A DNA stretch of 11,820 nt from NCBI GenBank assembly GCA_036835375.1, contig DAITMB010000140.1, forward strand, positions 1-11,820, written 5' to 3'. The notes beneath the pieces were generated by a model. The model was not told the DNA's origin. It searched no databases and saw only the letters and a list, made by a program, of their open reading frames with translations. Position 1 is the first letter of the stretch. Each line of letters opens with the position of its first letter. This document shows, piece by piece, positions 1-7,014 of the stretch. Position numbers and translations under genes: made by a program. The stretch comes from JANQTF01 sp036835375. GTDB lineage: Bacteria > Bacteroidota > Bacteroidia > J057.

Positions 1-1
1 G

Positions 2-43
2 GGTCAGATTCTCGACACCAAAATCTTCATCAAGATCCCGTAG
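2..43 (+). CDS. possible C-terminal end of an upstream protein (partial)
   Basis: One frame entering from the left edge reads GQILDTKIFIKIP and then stops at TAG (41-43). This short hydrophobic/basic ending resembles the last strand of the C-terminal sorting domains (type IX secretion) seen on many Bacteroidota surface proteins, which often finish with a lysine/isoleucine-rich strand. Only 13 residues are visible, so the resemblance is weak and chance is a real alternative. The other two forward frames also run into stops (TGA near 67-69 and TAA near 120-122) and give low-complexity, unconvincing peptides. Confidence 0.2.
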   Translation, partial: GQILDTKIFIKIP

Positions 44-495
44 GGAGGAAGAAAGGCAAGACCAACTGATGCCGTTGAGAGAGAAAGCAGGATGCAGGGA
101 GAAGGAATGTGAAGCATTGTAAGTGCGCGTACGCGTAGCAGAAATCGGAAATTCCTCTGCATCCTCACTTTCTGTTCTCCCCAAGAATGGGAGGGTAGGT
201 CACAAGAAGCAAGCTCAAAGACGGGCATTGGACGCTGAGTCCAAGCTGGTCTGCGGGCTTGCTTTCTTGTTTTTGTCATGGCTGAGAAGGGCTGTGATCC
301 TGCCTGTCCGGCTGAAACATTTGCAGATCTTATAATAGTTTGTGAGGAAATCTGTTCAAAAACCGGGATGATTTTGCAATTTTGGCGACCTGTCGGGAAG
401 GTGCTGGTCACGAGGCGACCTGTAGAGAGGTTTTGTGGGCCGCTTCGCAAGGTAGATACAGGCCTTTTTCCCGACATTCACCCAAAATTGCCTGC
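44..495. other. intergenic/leader region upstream of the esterase-aminopeptidase gene
   Basis: About 450 bases with no convincing gene. A TATAAT hexamer sits at 331-336 but lacks a properly spaced upstream box. CAATTTTG at 377-384 is one base from the Bacteroidetes -7 consensus TAnnTTTG, again without a well-placed TTG upstream. The last 110 bases hold a direct repeat and nested inverted repeats, described separately. An open frame on the minus strand (477-4) covers most of this stretch, but its translation is arginine/serine/proline-rich and resembles no family I recognise. Confidence 0.5.
384..476. repeat. direct repeat plus nested inverted repeats in the leader of the esterase-aminopeptidase gene
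   Basis: GGCGACCTGT occurs at 384-393 and again at 414-423, exactly 30 bases apart, with imperfect similarity continuing for about 15 bases after each copy. TGTCGGGAA (391-399) is perfectly complementary to TTCCCGACA (468-476). Nested inside, CCTGTA (419-424) pairs with TACAGG (457-462). The block ends 20 bases before the proposed GTG start. It could be a structured 5' leader or a copy of a dispersed genomic repeat. The sequence alone cannot separate these. Confidence 0.5.
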
Positions 496-2736
496 GTGAT
501 ACATCAATTTGCCCCTACCATCCGCGTCATAGATGAAGCTTACGACATTCCGGAGCTCGGCCGCACCCGCCGAATTTCCGCTTTGTTGCCCCATAATTAC
601 GACACGACAGACACCCATTATCCCGTCCTCTACCTTCACGATGGTCAAAATCTCTTCAACAAGGACGCGCCCTATGGCAACTGGGGTATCGACCAATCGT
701 TGGCTAAGCTGGCGGAGTCAGGCTGGGGAGATCTCATCATCATTGCGGTGGACCATGGCGACGAAGAGCGAATCATGGAGTATTCACCCTATGACAACAA
801 GCGATTCGGGAAAGGCCAGGGAGAGGCGTATTTGCAATTTTTGATGAACACCCTCAAGCCCTACGTCGATCGCCACTTTCGTGTGCTAACTGGGCGCGAG
901 CACACAGGGATTGGCGGAAGCTCGATGGGTGGTTTGATCAGCCTCTACGCAGGGATGCGCTACAAACACGTGTTTGGGAAAATGATGATTTTTTCGCCCA
1001 GCTTGTGGATCGCCGAAGAAGTGTTTCAAGAAGCGGAGGCCTTTGTTCCAGATCCAGACACGCGGATTTACGTGTATGCCGGAGAGCGCGAGAGTGTCAA
1101 TCACATTCCCAACGTCCTGAGGTTGCGCTCATGTCTTCAGACACGGGTGGCAGACCACGCAGGATTTCGCTTAGAAGTCGCCATCAATCCCGAAGGCACT
1201 CATAGCGAAGTGTACTGGGGAAAAGCCTTTCCTCACGCCCTGAAATGGTTATTTTTTCAGCAGAAGCAGCGTCTCAGTATGAAAGTAGAAGTTCAATCCT
1301 GGCTCAGTCGGGAGACCAGCGCCATTGTGTTGCCCTACTTCGAAGACCAGATCGATTGGGTGCACATTCGTAACATTTCGGGGATCAACCTGAAAGGAGA
1401 CTTTTCGGGTAAGTTTGCAGAAGTGCTGCCCCTCTATGCCCCTGATCGCGAGCTGAAGGTGTTTTTGCTCGGTCTGGGCAAAGAACGGGACAAGCCCAGG
1501 ATGGCGCAGGCATTTCGCTCGCTGGGTCACCACCATCAGCAAAAATGGGATCAGTCGCTGGTCCTGGATCTTCGTCATCTATCGGCAGATGCGGTCTTGG
1601 AGGCAGCTCTGGGATTGCGATTGGCTGCTTATCGTCCCGATATGTTCAAGACGGTTGAAGCCTCGCGTTTGCCCCTGTCCTCAGACAGCTTTGGGTTGAC
1701 ATTCATTCACCAAAATGACCAAGCTGAAGCCAAAGCGCACGACGGCATATTGATCGCTGAGACACAGCTCCAGATGATGCGACTGGTGGACAGCCCCGCC
1801 AATCGAATGACCCCGGAAGACTTGGCAAGCTATGCTGTCCAGTCGGGCCAGCAGTATGGCTTTCGGGTGGAGGTGCTGGACCGCGAAGCATTGGAGCGAG
1901 AAGGCCTTCATGCATTACTTGCCGTGGGGAAAGGGAGTCAGCATCCTCCTGTGTGCATCAAGCTGGTATATTGCCCCAGCCACTTGGCGGGAACCACGCC
2001 GCAAGTAGGGCTGGTGGGAAAAGGAATCACCTTTGATACGGGCGGAATCTCGATTAAGCCCTCCACCAATCTGCACTATATGAAGTGCGACATGGGCGGC
2101 GCCGCCGCCGTGTTGGGCGCCGTGGAGCTAGCTGCTAAATTAAGTCTGGGCATTCACCTAGTCGGGATCATTCCTGCGGCTGAAAATAGCGTGGACGCCC
2201 TGAGCGTTCGGCCCAGCGATGTGATCGATTCTTATGCTGGAAAAAGCATTGAGGTGATCGACACCGATGCAGAAGGGCGGCTCATCCTGGCCGACGGATT
2301 GGCCTATCTTCAGTCAAAGTATCAGCCGGAGGTAATGATCGATTTGGCGACCTTGACCGGCAGCGTGGTCCAGACATTAGGCTACGCGGCATCGGGATTG
2401 TTCACGGCCAATGATATGTTAGCAGAAAAGCTGATTCGTGCGGGAGCACAAGTACACGAGCGCACGTGGCGCTTACCACTTTGGGAGGACTACGAGGTGG
2501 ACCTGCATTCCGACGTAGCAGACCTACGTAATTTCAGCGGAAAGCCCGTCGCAGGGGCCATTACCGCCGCGAAGTTTTTGGAGGCATTCACGAAAGAACA
2601 CCCACTGTGGGCACATCTCGACATCGCGGGTGTCGCATTTGGAGATTCGGAGTTTACGAAAATGAAAAGTGCCACAGGATACGGCATTCGGTTGCTCACT
2701 GCCTTTATGATGGATCATATTGCGAAGAAGGCATGA
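496..2736 (+). CDS. fusion of alpha/beta-hydrolase esterase and M17 leucyl aminopeptidase
   Basis: A 746-residue protein of two complete enzymes. Residues 1 to about 255 are a PF00756-type esterase: the nucleophile elbow GGSSMGG places the catalytic serine at 143, and the likely catalytic histidine is H236 in EGTHSEVYW. Residues 262-746 are a full-length M17 aminopeptidase (485 aa). All seven active-site residues of bovine lens leucyl aminopeptidase (K250, D255, K262, D273, D332, E334, R336) map at a constant offset to K509, D514, K521, D532, D591, E593 and R595, so the two-metal site should be intact. The signature reads DTDAEGRLIL instead of NTDAEGRLIL. The family would remove N-terminal residues from peptides. 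The GTG at 496 is chosen because similarity to esterases begins just after it; the frame is open further upstream (a TTG at 382), but that part is non-family-like and overlaps the repeat block. M262 (ATG at 1279) starts the peptidase part and could serve as an internal start. No signal peptide is visible, so a cytoplasmic location is likely. Confidence 0.9.
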   Translation: MIHQFAPTIRVIDEAYDIPELGRTRRISALLPHNYDTTDTHYPVLYLHDGQNLFNKDAPYGNWGIDQSLAKLAESGWGDLIIIAVDHGDEERIMEYSPYDNKRFGKGQGEAYLQFLMNTLKPYVDRHFRVLTGREHTGIGGSSMGGLISLYAGMRYKHVFGKMMIFSPSLWIAEEVFQEAEAFVPDPDTRIYVYAGERESVNHIPNVLRLRSCLQTRVADHAGFRLEVAINPEGTHSEVYWGKAFPHALKWLFFQQKQRLSMKVEVQSWLSRETSAIVLPYFEDQIDWVHIRNISGINLKGDFSGKFAEVLPLYAPDRELKVFLLGLGKERDKPRMAQAFRSLGHHHQQKWDQSLVLDLRHLSADAVLEAALGLRLAAYRPDMFKTVEASRLPLSSDSFGLTFIHQNDQAEAKAHDGILIAETQLQMMRLVDSPANRMTPEDLASYAVQSGQQYGFRVEVLDREALEREGLHALLAVGKGSQHPPVCIKLVYCPSHLAGTTPQVGLVGKGITFDTGGISIKPSTNLHYMKCDMGGAAAVLGAVELAAKLSLGIHLVGIIPAAENSVDALSVRPSDVIDSYAGKSIEVIDTDAEGRLILADGLAYLQSKYQPEVMIDLATLTGSVVQTLGYAASGLFTANDMLAEKLIRAGAQVHERTWRLPLWEDYEVDLHSDVADLRNFSGKPVAGAITAAKFLEAFTKEHPLWAHLDIAGVAFGDSEFTKMKSATGYGIRLLTAFMMDHIAKKA

Positions 2737-2842
2737 TTTTTCAAGAATTAGCCCTTCCCTGAATTTCCAAAACGATGGATCTCTTCTCTATCTTCTTATC
2801 TTTCCGCAGACTTCCCTCAACTTTCTCCCAAACGGCTTCTTC

Positions 2843-4060
2843 ATGACCTCCCAACCACTGCATATCCTCTGCGTGTCGCGCTTTTTCAAAGGCGCAGACT
2901 TGCTCCGCGCCATCAAAGCAGCGGGTCACCACGTGTATTTGCTCACCTCTGACAAGCTCCGCCAAGAAGCCTGGCCTTGGGACGACATGGACGACGTCTA
3001 TTACATGGAAGAGGATGAGGAGGGCCGTTGGAACATGTCGCATGTGATCAATGGCATTGCTTTCAAGATGCGGAGCATTCGCTATGATCGTTTCATTTCG
3101 TTGGACGACTTTGATGTAGAGAACACGGCGCAAATGCGGGAACATTTTCGCATTCCGGGCATGGGGCAAACGACCTCGCGGTATTTTCGCGATAAACTGG
3201 CCATGCGGGTCAAAGCGCAAGAAGCTGGCATTGCCATTCCAGAATTTACCTCTTTGTTTCACGATCAGGACATTGCTGCGTTCATCAAGCGGGTTCCGGC
3301 ACCCTGGTTGATCAAGCCACGCTCCTCCGCTTCTGCCCGTGGCATCAAGAAGCTCCACAGCGCCCAGGCCTTGTGGGAGGAAGTCCACCGCCTTGGAAAT
3401 GATCGGCACCGATATTTGATCGAGCGATTCGCTCCCGGAGATGTTTATCACGTCGATGCACTTTCCGTGGAAGGCAAAGTGATTTTTTCGCGGGTGAGTC
3501 AATACCTGGACACGCCTTTTGATGTGGCGCACGATGGGGGAATTTTTCGCAGTTGCACCGTCGCATTTGGTTCACAAGATGAGCGCGCTTTGTCCGAAAT
3601 GAATGCGTCTGTATTGGCTGCATTTGGGATGAAGTACAGTGCTTCGCACACAGAGTTTATTCGGGGGCGAGAAGACGGGAAGTATTATTTTTTGGAAACT
3701 TCCAGTAGGGTAGGAGGGGCCAACATCGCCGAAATGGTAGAGGCGGCTTCGGGGATCAATCTTTGGGCTGAATGGGGCAAAATGGAAGTGGCCGTGGCCA
3801 CAGGCAGTGAGTACACGCTTCCTCCCGTGCGCAGCGACCATGCCGGGATCATCGTGTCACTGAGCCGATTTTTGCATCCAGACCTTCGCTCCTTTGATGA
3901 TCCTGAAATCACGTGGCGCATGGAAAAGCCGTGGCATGTGGGAATGATCGTGCAATCACCGAACAGGGAACGCGTGCTTGAGCTTCTCGATGGCTACACC
4001 AAGCGTACCATGGCAGAGTTTCACGCTAGCTTGCCTCCTGAATCTGGGAATCAAGGCTAG
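2843..4060 (+). CDS. ATP-grasp ligase of the carboxylase-like type
   Basis: A 405-residue ATP-grasp protein expected to activate a carboxylate as acyl phosphate and join it to an amine or similar acceptor in the cytoplasm. An N-terminal Rossmann-like domain begins HILCVSRFFKGADLL. RDKLAM (117-121 core) is followed by the ATP-binding lysine in LIKPRSSASARGI (K158). The metal-ligand region is HTEF (E271) and FLETSSRVGG (E285, R289), typical of the biotin carboxylase/PurK/CarB branch. ATG 2843 is preferred because the fold starts there; the frame is open back to a TTG at 2720, which would overlap the preceding gene and add a non-homologous extension. The gap to the upstream gene is 106 bases, so it may have its own promoter (TATCTTTC at 2797-2804 is a weak candidate). 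The substrate is unknown. It differs clearly from the two ATP-grasp proteins of the opposite arm. Confidence 0.88.
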   Translation: MTSQPLHILCVSRFFKGADLLRAIKAAGHHVYLLTSDKLRQEAWPWDDMDDVYYMEEDEEGRWNMSHVINGIAFKMRSIRYDRFISLDDFDVENTAQMREHFRIPGMGQTTSRYFRDKLAMRVKAQEAGIAIPEFTSLFHDQDIAAFIKRVPAPWLIKPRSSASARGIKKLHSAQALWEEVHRLGNDRHRYLIERFAPGDVYHVDALSVEGKVIFSRVSQYLDTPFDVAHDGGIFRSCTVAFGSQDERALSEMNASVLAAFGMKYSASHTEFIRGREDGKYYFLETSSRVGGANIAEMVEAASGINLWAEWGKMEVAVATGSEYTLPPVRSDHAGIIVSLSRFLHPDLRSFDDPEITWRMEKPWHVGMIVQSPNRERVLELLDGYTKRTMAEFHASLPPESGNQG

Positions 4061-4220
4061 AGGAACATCTTGCTTCGTGAAGCGGCTCCTATGTAAAGGC
4101 TTACAGATGGCTTCATCGCCACGGGAAACTTTTTTTCATCCTGACAAAGATTTTTCAGAAAAAGCGAAGATTCGCAAAAAGGATGAAGCGCGAAAGATTC
4201 CTTTTAGCTATTTTTCAGAT
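4061..4220. other. intergenic region before the lipoprotein gene
   Basis: This 160-base gap is AT-rich in its second half, with runs of T and A around 4130-4190. I see no TAnnTTTG-type promoter at a useful distance from the ATG at 4221 and no strong hairpin. The same frame as the lipoprotein is open through the gap, but the translation there is lysine/phenylalanine-rich and not credible as protein, so the downstream ATG is taken as the start. Confidence 0.4.
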
Positions 4221-4970
4221 ATGAAAACGATCTCTCTCTCCCTCGTTCTGATCCTCCAACTGGCTACTTGGACGGCCTGCTCACAAAGTGGTAGCGTGAA
4301 AAAATGGCAAGGCGAATACAGCGGCAAGGTTGAAGGGGAGTCCCTCGTCCTGACCCTCCTGGAATCGTCGCCCACAACGGTCACGGGGAGCCTGTATGAC
4401 GGATATCAAACCTTTTCGCTGGAAGCGCAGACCGCAGAAAAGCTTCTCACTGGCACGCTGTCCAGCGAGGCGGCACAGGTGACCCTGCCTATGCGCGGCA
4501 CCCTCACTGAAACGGGGATCGACATAGAGCTGGATGTCAATGGCACCACGGTGAGCGCTTCGCTTTCCAAAGGTATTTCGCTTGAGCCTTCCACCTCTAC
4601 CGCTCCAAGTCCTTCCGGCACGGAGCGCGACCCGAAAGTCGTCGGCACATGGGAATATCAAGAGAACCGCAGTGATCCTTTTGGCGGCTCAACGTTCAGC
4701 CAGCGAATGGTACTTTTCGGCGATGGCAGTGTGGGTGATGGTGGCAGCGACGCTGGATTTTCGGGGAGTGGTGGCAGCGCCATGTCCGGCGATCGGAGTG
4801 TGGCGAAGATCCCGAATGTCAGTTGGTACACCAGCAACAGAAATCTCTACTTTAGCGGCACGGAAAACGGGCAGACCCAGACCGAAAAGCTTGGCCGCTA
4901 CCACATTGAGCAAGGCGCGATGTTGATCACTACCGACAACGGGCAGAAGGTATTGTTTTACAAAAAATAA
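4221..4970 (+). CDS. predicted lipoprotein of unknown function
   Basis: A 249-residue protein starting MKTISLSLVLILQLATWTAC: a short basic start, a hydrophobic core and a cysteine at residue 20 in a loose lipobox (WTAC), so export and lipidation are likely. Two beta-rich parts follow. Residues about 28-118 begin KKWQGEYSGKVEG and alternate short strands. A serine/threonine/proline linker (about 120-135) leads to a second domain from VVGTWEYQENRSDPFGG, with a glycine/serine-rich insert (GDGSVGDGGSDAG), WYTSNRNLYFSG and a closing VLFYKK. The GTW...G.W...YLY pattern resembles lipocalin-like or stress lipoproteins of Bacteroidota and Cyanobacteria, but I cannot name the family. It is the last gene of the plus-strand arm, 160 bases after the ATP-grasp gene, so a functional link is only a neighbourhood guess. 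Confidence 0.8.
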   Translation: MKTISLSLVLILQLATWTACSQSGSVKKWQGEYSGKVEGESLVLTLLESSPTTVTGSLYDGYQTFSLEAQTAEKLLTGTLSSEAAQVTLPMRGTLTETGIDIELDVNGTTVSASLSKGISLEPSTSTAPSPSGTERDPKVVGTWEYQENRSDPFGGSTFSQRMVLFGDGSVGDGGSDAGFSGSGGSAMSGDRSVAKIPNVSWYTSNRNLYFSGTENGQTQTEKLGRYHIEQGAMLITTDNGQKVLFYKK

Positions 4971-4975
4971 GCCTC

Positions 4976-4991
4976 TGGGAGCAGCCTTCCA
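4976..4991. terminator. weak hairpin between convergent genes
   Basis: The 26-base gap between the two convergent stop codons contains TGGGAG (4976-4981), loop CAGC and CTTCCA (4986-4991), six pairs with one G-U. A poor T-rich run (TTCTTTATT) follows on the plus strand, and a T-run (from the A-run at 4962-4969) lies a little downstream on the minus strand. It could help end transcription in both directions, but it is weak. Confidence 0.3.
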
Positions 4992-4996
4992 CTTCT

Positions 4997-6196
4997 TTAT
5001 TCGACCTCATAAAATCCCACCGAAGCGCCTACCCAATCTTTGTCTTTGTTGTAGCGAACGCCAACCATTTCGCCTTTGCTCAGGCGAATGAGGTTGTTCA
5101 CAATGCGTGGACGGGCTTCGCCTTGCTCCCAGAGCATCATCATGCGAATCTCACACTTGGCAGGTCCAGACGGGGTGTCGATCGCTGGAGCATATTGCAC
5201 CTTGTGCTGCAAAATGTAATTGTCGCGGTCGGCGATGGCGTCGAGGTCTTCTTTGGTCACATTGATTTTGACACCAGCGCCGGAGAAGGAGTAAAGAGGT
5301 TTGAGTACGTATTGATCGAGGTCCTGGGGATATTCGTCGATGCGATCGAGGTAATAACTTTTTGGCACATAGTCCCCGCTGAGCATCGGCATGGTGTATT
5401 TGCTGATCCTGAAAAACCAGTTGGGATGACCGATCCACTCTACTTCTACTTCGTCGGCAAAATAGAATTCGCGTTTCAAGTCTTCTCTCTGAGCCAACTC
5501 ATCAAAGATGACCCGGTTATAGATTTTTACTATCGGAACTTCTTTGCCCTCTTCATCCAAATAGAAGAGCTGTTTGCCACGCTTTTTGAGATGGGTAATG
5601 CACAGGATTTTGAGGCCGAGGTGCTTTTCTGCTTCGAGGAAGTCAATGTAGGTGTTTTGTTTCTCCGGCTCAATCTCGAGCAGCACGACCTGGCGGGGAT
5701 CTGTGCCTCCGATGATAATTTTTTTCAGCAAAGCGATGTATTCCGCCGAGCTCATGCCATTGAGGTGGCTGGGAAAAGAAGTCGGAATGTCATAATGCTG
5801 GCGAAAACTCGAAGCAAGAAGGTCTTGGAAAAAATATAGCGAAGGAAACCCCTGCAATTCAATGAGCTGGGGCGTGAGATCTCCAGCAGAGTCGAGGCAA
5901 ATGCCAAAATCCAATTGCAAAAAGCGGCTTTCATACTCTTCTCCCGGCACTTGCAGTGAAGGATGCTTGATGGCATCTTTGGTGAGTTGTTTGAAGTCAG
6001 GCTGGCAGAGGACCTCACAGATTTCTTCACAAGCGGCTTCGAGGCGATGCTTGAGCTGAAGCGGAATGAAAACGGGCGTTTCGGCAATTCTAAAAGGTGT
6101 CTGGTGCTGGTTGGCACTAAACACGGTGTGAAGAAATGCCTGGTAGCGTTCGGGGTTGAAGCTATCGTTGAACCGTTTTCGGATGGTGGGGATCAT
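4997..6196 (-). CDS. glutathionylspermidine synthetase-like circularly permuted ATP-grasp protein
   Basis: 399 residues. The order of motifs is that of the synthetase half of glutathionylspermidine synthetase: a metal-ligand block FLQLDFGICLDS (D96) then LIELQGFPSLYF (E113, Q115) comes before the ATP-binding lysine in YVLKPLYSFSGAGVKI (K299). A segment VLLEIEPEKQNTY...YLDEEGKEVPIVKIYNR (about 172-228) lies between, and the end holds YILQHKVQYAP and CEIRMMMLW. In ordinary ATP-grasp enzymes the lysine precedes the acidic block, so the order indicates circular permutation. The usual ExN is ExQ here. The CHAP-type amidase domain fused in the E. coli enzyme is absent. The predicted role is ATP-driven amide bond formation on an unknown substrate. 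ATG 6196 overlaps the upstream glutamine amidotransferase stop by four bases (ATGA), which suggests coupled translation and possibly a complex. Family assignment is by motif reading only. Confidence 0.75.
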   Translation of the reverse strand: MIPTIRKRFNDSFNPERYQAFLHTVFSANQHQTPFRIAETPVFIPLQLKHRLEAACEEICEVLCQPDFKQLTKDAIKHPSLQVPGEEYESRFLQLDFGICLDSAGDLTPQLIELQGFPSLYFFQDLLASSFRQHYDIPTSFPSHLNGMSSAEYIALLKKIIIGGTDPRQVVLLEIEPEKQNTYIDFLEAEKHLGLKILCITHLKKRGKQLFYLDEEGKEVPIVKIYNRVIFDELAQREDLKREFYFADEVEVEWIGHPNWFFRISKYTMPMLSGDYVPKSYYLDRIDEYPQDLDQYVLKPLYSFSGAGVKINVTKEDLDAIADRDNYILQHKVQYAPAIDTPSGPAKCEIRMMMLWEQGEARPRIVNNLIRLSKGEMVGVRYNKDKDWVGASVGFYEVE

Positions 6197-7014
6197 AGGA
6201 TGGCAGATTGAGCCTGAAGCTGGTGGAGTGCGTGAGAGATGAATCCCGGGAGAATGGTGCTATGGGTGCGGGTGATTTTGGCAGGATCGTCGAGCGAATC
6301 CATCATGTGCTGGTACTTGGCCTCACCAAAGTTGTCGATGACTTTTTGGCGATTGCTCTCTTGGCTAAAGTGCGCCTTCATTCCTTCAGGATCGGCCTCG
6401 GGGTGAAATTGAGTACCCACCATCTCTGGTGAAAATCTCACTGCCATGATGGCCCGCTCGTATTCGACGTGGGTCCTGATCTTTTCGAGCGACAGGATGG
6501 TCGCATTTTTTCGCTGAAACACGCGCAGATTGGGCTGAATCAATTGCCAGTCCCGGCTGTCCACAGCATAGTAAGGATCGGCCAAGTCTTCCAGCAGCCA
6601 GTCGATCATGCCCGCCTTGGTCTTGTGAACGGGGAAAATGCCAAATGACGTGGAGCGGCGCTTCACAATGTCCCCGAGTCCAAAGTGCTGGCAGATCAAT
6701 TGGAAGGAGTGGCAAATGAAAAAGAAATGCTTTTTGGGTCCTTTGCCTGTCAGGTTGTGAGCCCAGATTTCATCCACGAGCGCATTGAACTTTCGGTCCC
6801 ACACGCCATTGCCTTCCAGTGGATTGCCCGGTCCTCCACTGGAAATATAGATGTCAAAATCCAGTCCCGGCACGGTGTCCGTTTGTCGCACATCGTATTC
6901 TACCCACTCAAGTGCTGCCGAATAATCCTGCACGATCTCTCGAATACAGCGCATCCCTTGATTGGGGTGGCCGTTGTTCATGTCCAGGATCGCGAGTCGG
7001 AATTTTTCAGGCAT
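6193..7014 (-). CDS. class I glutamine amidotransferase-like protein
   Basis: 273 residues with the class I GATase fold: SSGGPG oxyanion strand (58-63), nucleophile C101 in FFICHSFQLI, and H204/E206 in GTQFHPEADPEG, so the Cys-His-Glu triad is complete. The elbow is unusual: the canonical GxCxG glycines are replaced by F99 and S103. Family members cleave glutamine (or gamma-glutamyl amides) and pass ammonia to a partner synthetase. With no fused synthetase, the likely partner is the ATP-grasp protein encoded directly downstream (four-base overlap). It could instead act as a free gamma-glutamyl hydrolase like PuuD. An N-terminal strand FRLAILDMNNGHPNQG and about 60 extra C-terminal residues (helical, ending HQLQAQSAIL) frame the domain. 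Its ATG lies 8 bases inside the end of the GCS2 gene. Confidence 0.85.
   Translation of the reverse strand: MPEKFRLAILDMNNGHPNQGMRCIREIVQDYSAALEWVEYDVRQTDTVPGLDFDIYISSGGPGNPLEGNGVWDRKFNALVDEIWAHNLTGKGPKKHFFFICHSFQLICQHFGLGDIVKRRSTSFGIFPVHKTKAGMIDWLLEDLADPYYAVDSRDWQLIQPNLRVFQRKNATILSLEKIRTHVEYERAIMAVRFSPEMVGTQFHPEADPEGMKAHFSQESNRQKVIDNFGEAKYQHMMDSLDDPAKITRTHSTILPGFISHALHQLQAQSAIL

Noticed and set aside
331..336. TATAAT hexamer as a promoter for the fusion gene
   Set aside because: No spaced -35 or Bacteroidetes -33 box, and it is 160 bases from the start; single hexamers occur by chance in AT-rich gaps.
4..477. Minus-strand open frame of 157 codons over the leader region
   Set aside because: Composition is Arg/Ser/Pro-rich with no recognisable domain, and it runs through the repeat block. 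It is more likely a chance frame than a gene.
2741..3532. Minus-strand open frame of 263 codons inside the first ATP-grasp gene
   Set aside because: It lies antisense to a gene with clear ATP-grasp motifs, and the translation is His/Arg-rich with no family resemblance.
5123..5839. Plus-strand open frame of 238 codons opposite the glutathionylspermidine-synthetase-like gene
   Set aside because: It is an antisense shadow: it mirrors the codon pattern of the real gene and shows no motif of its own.
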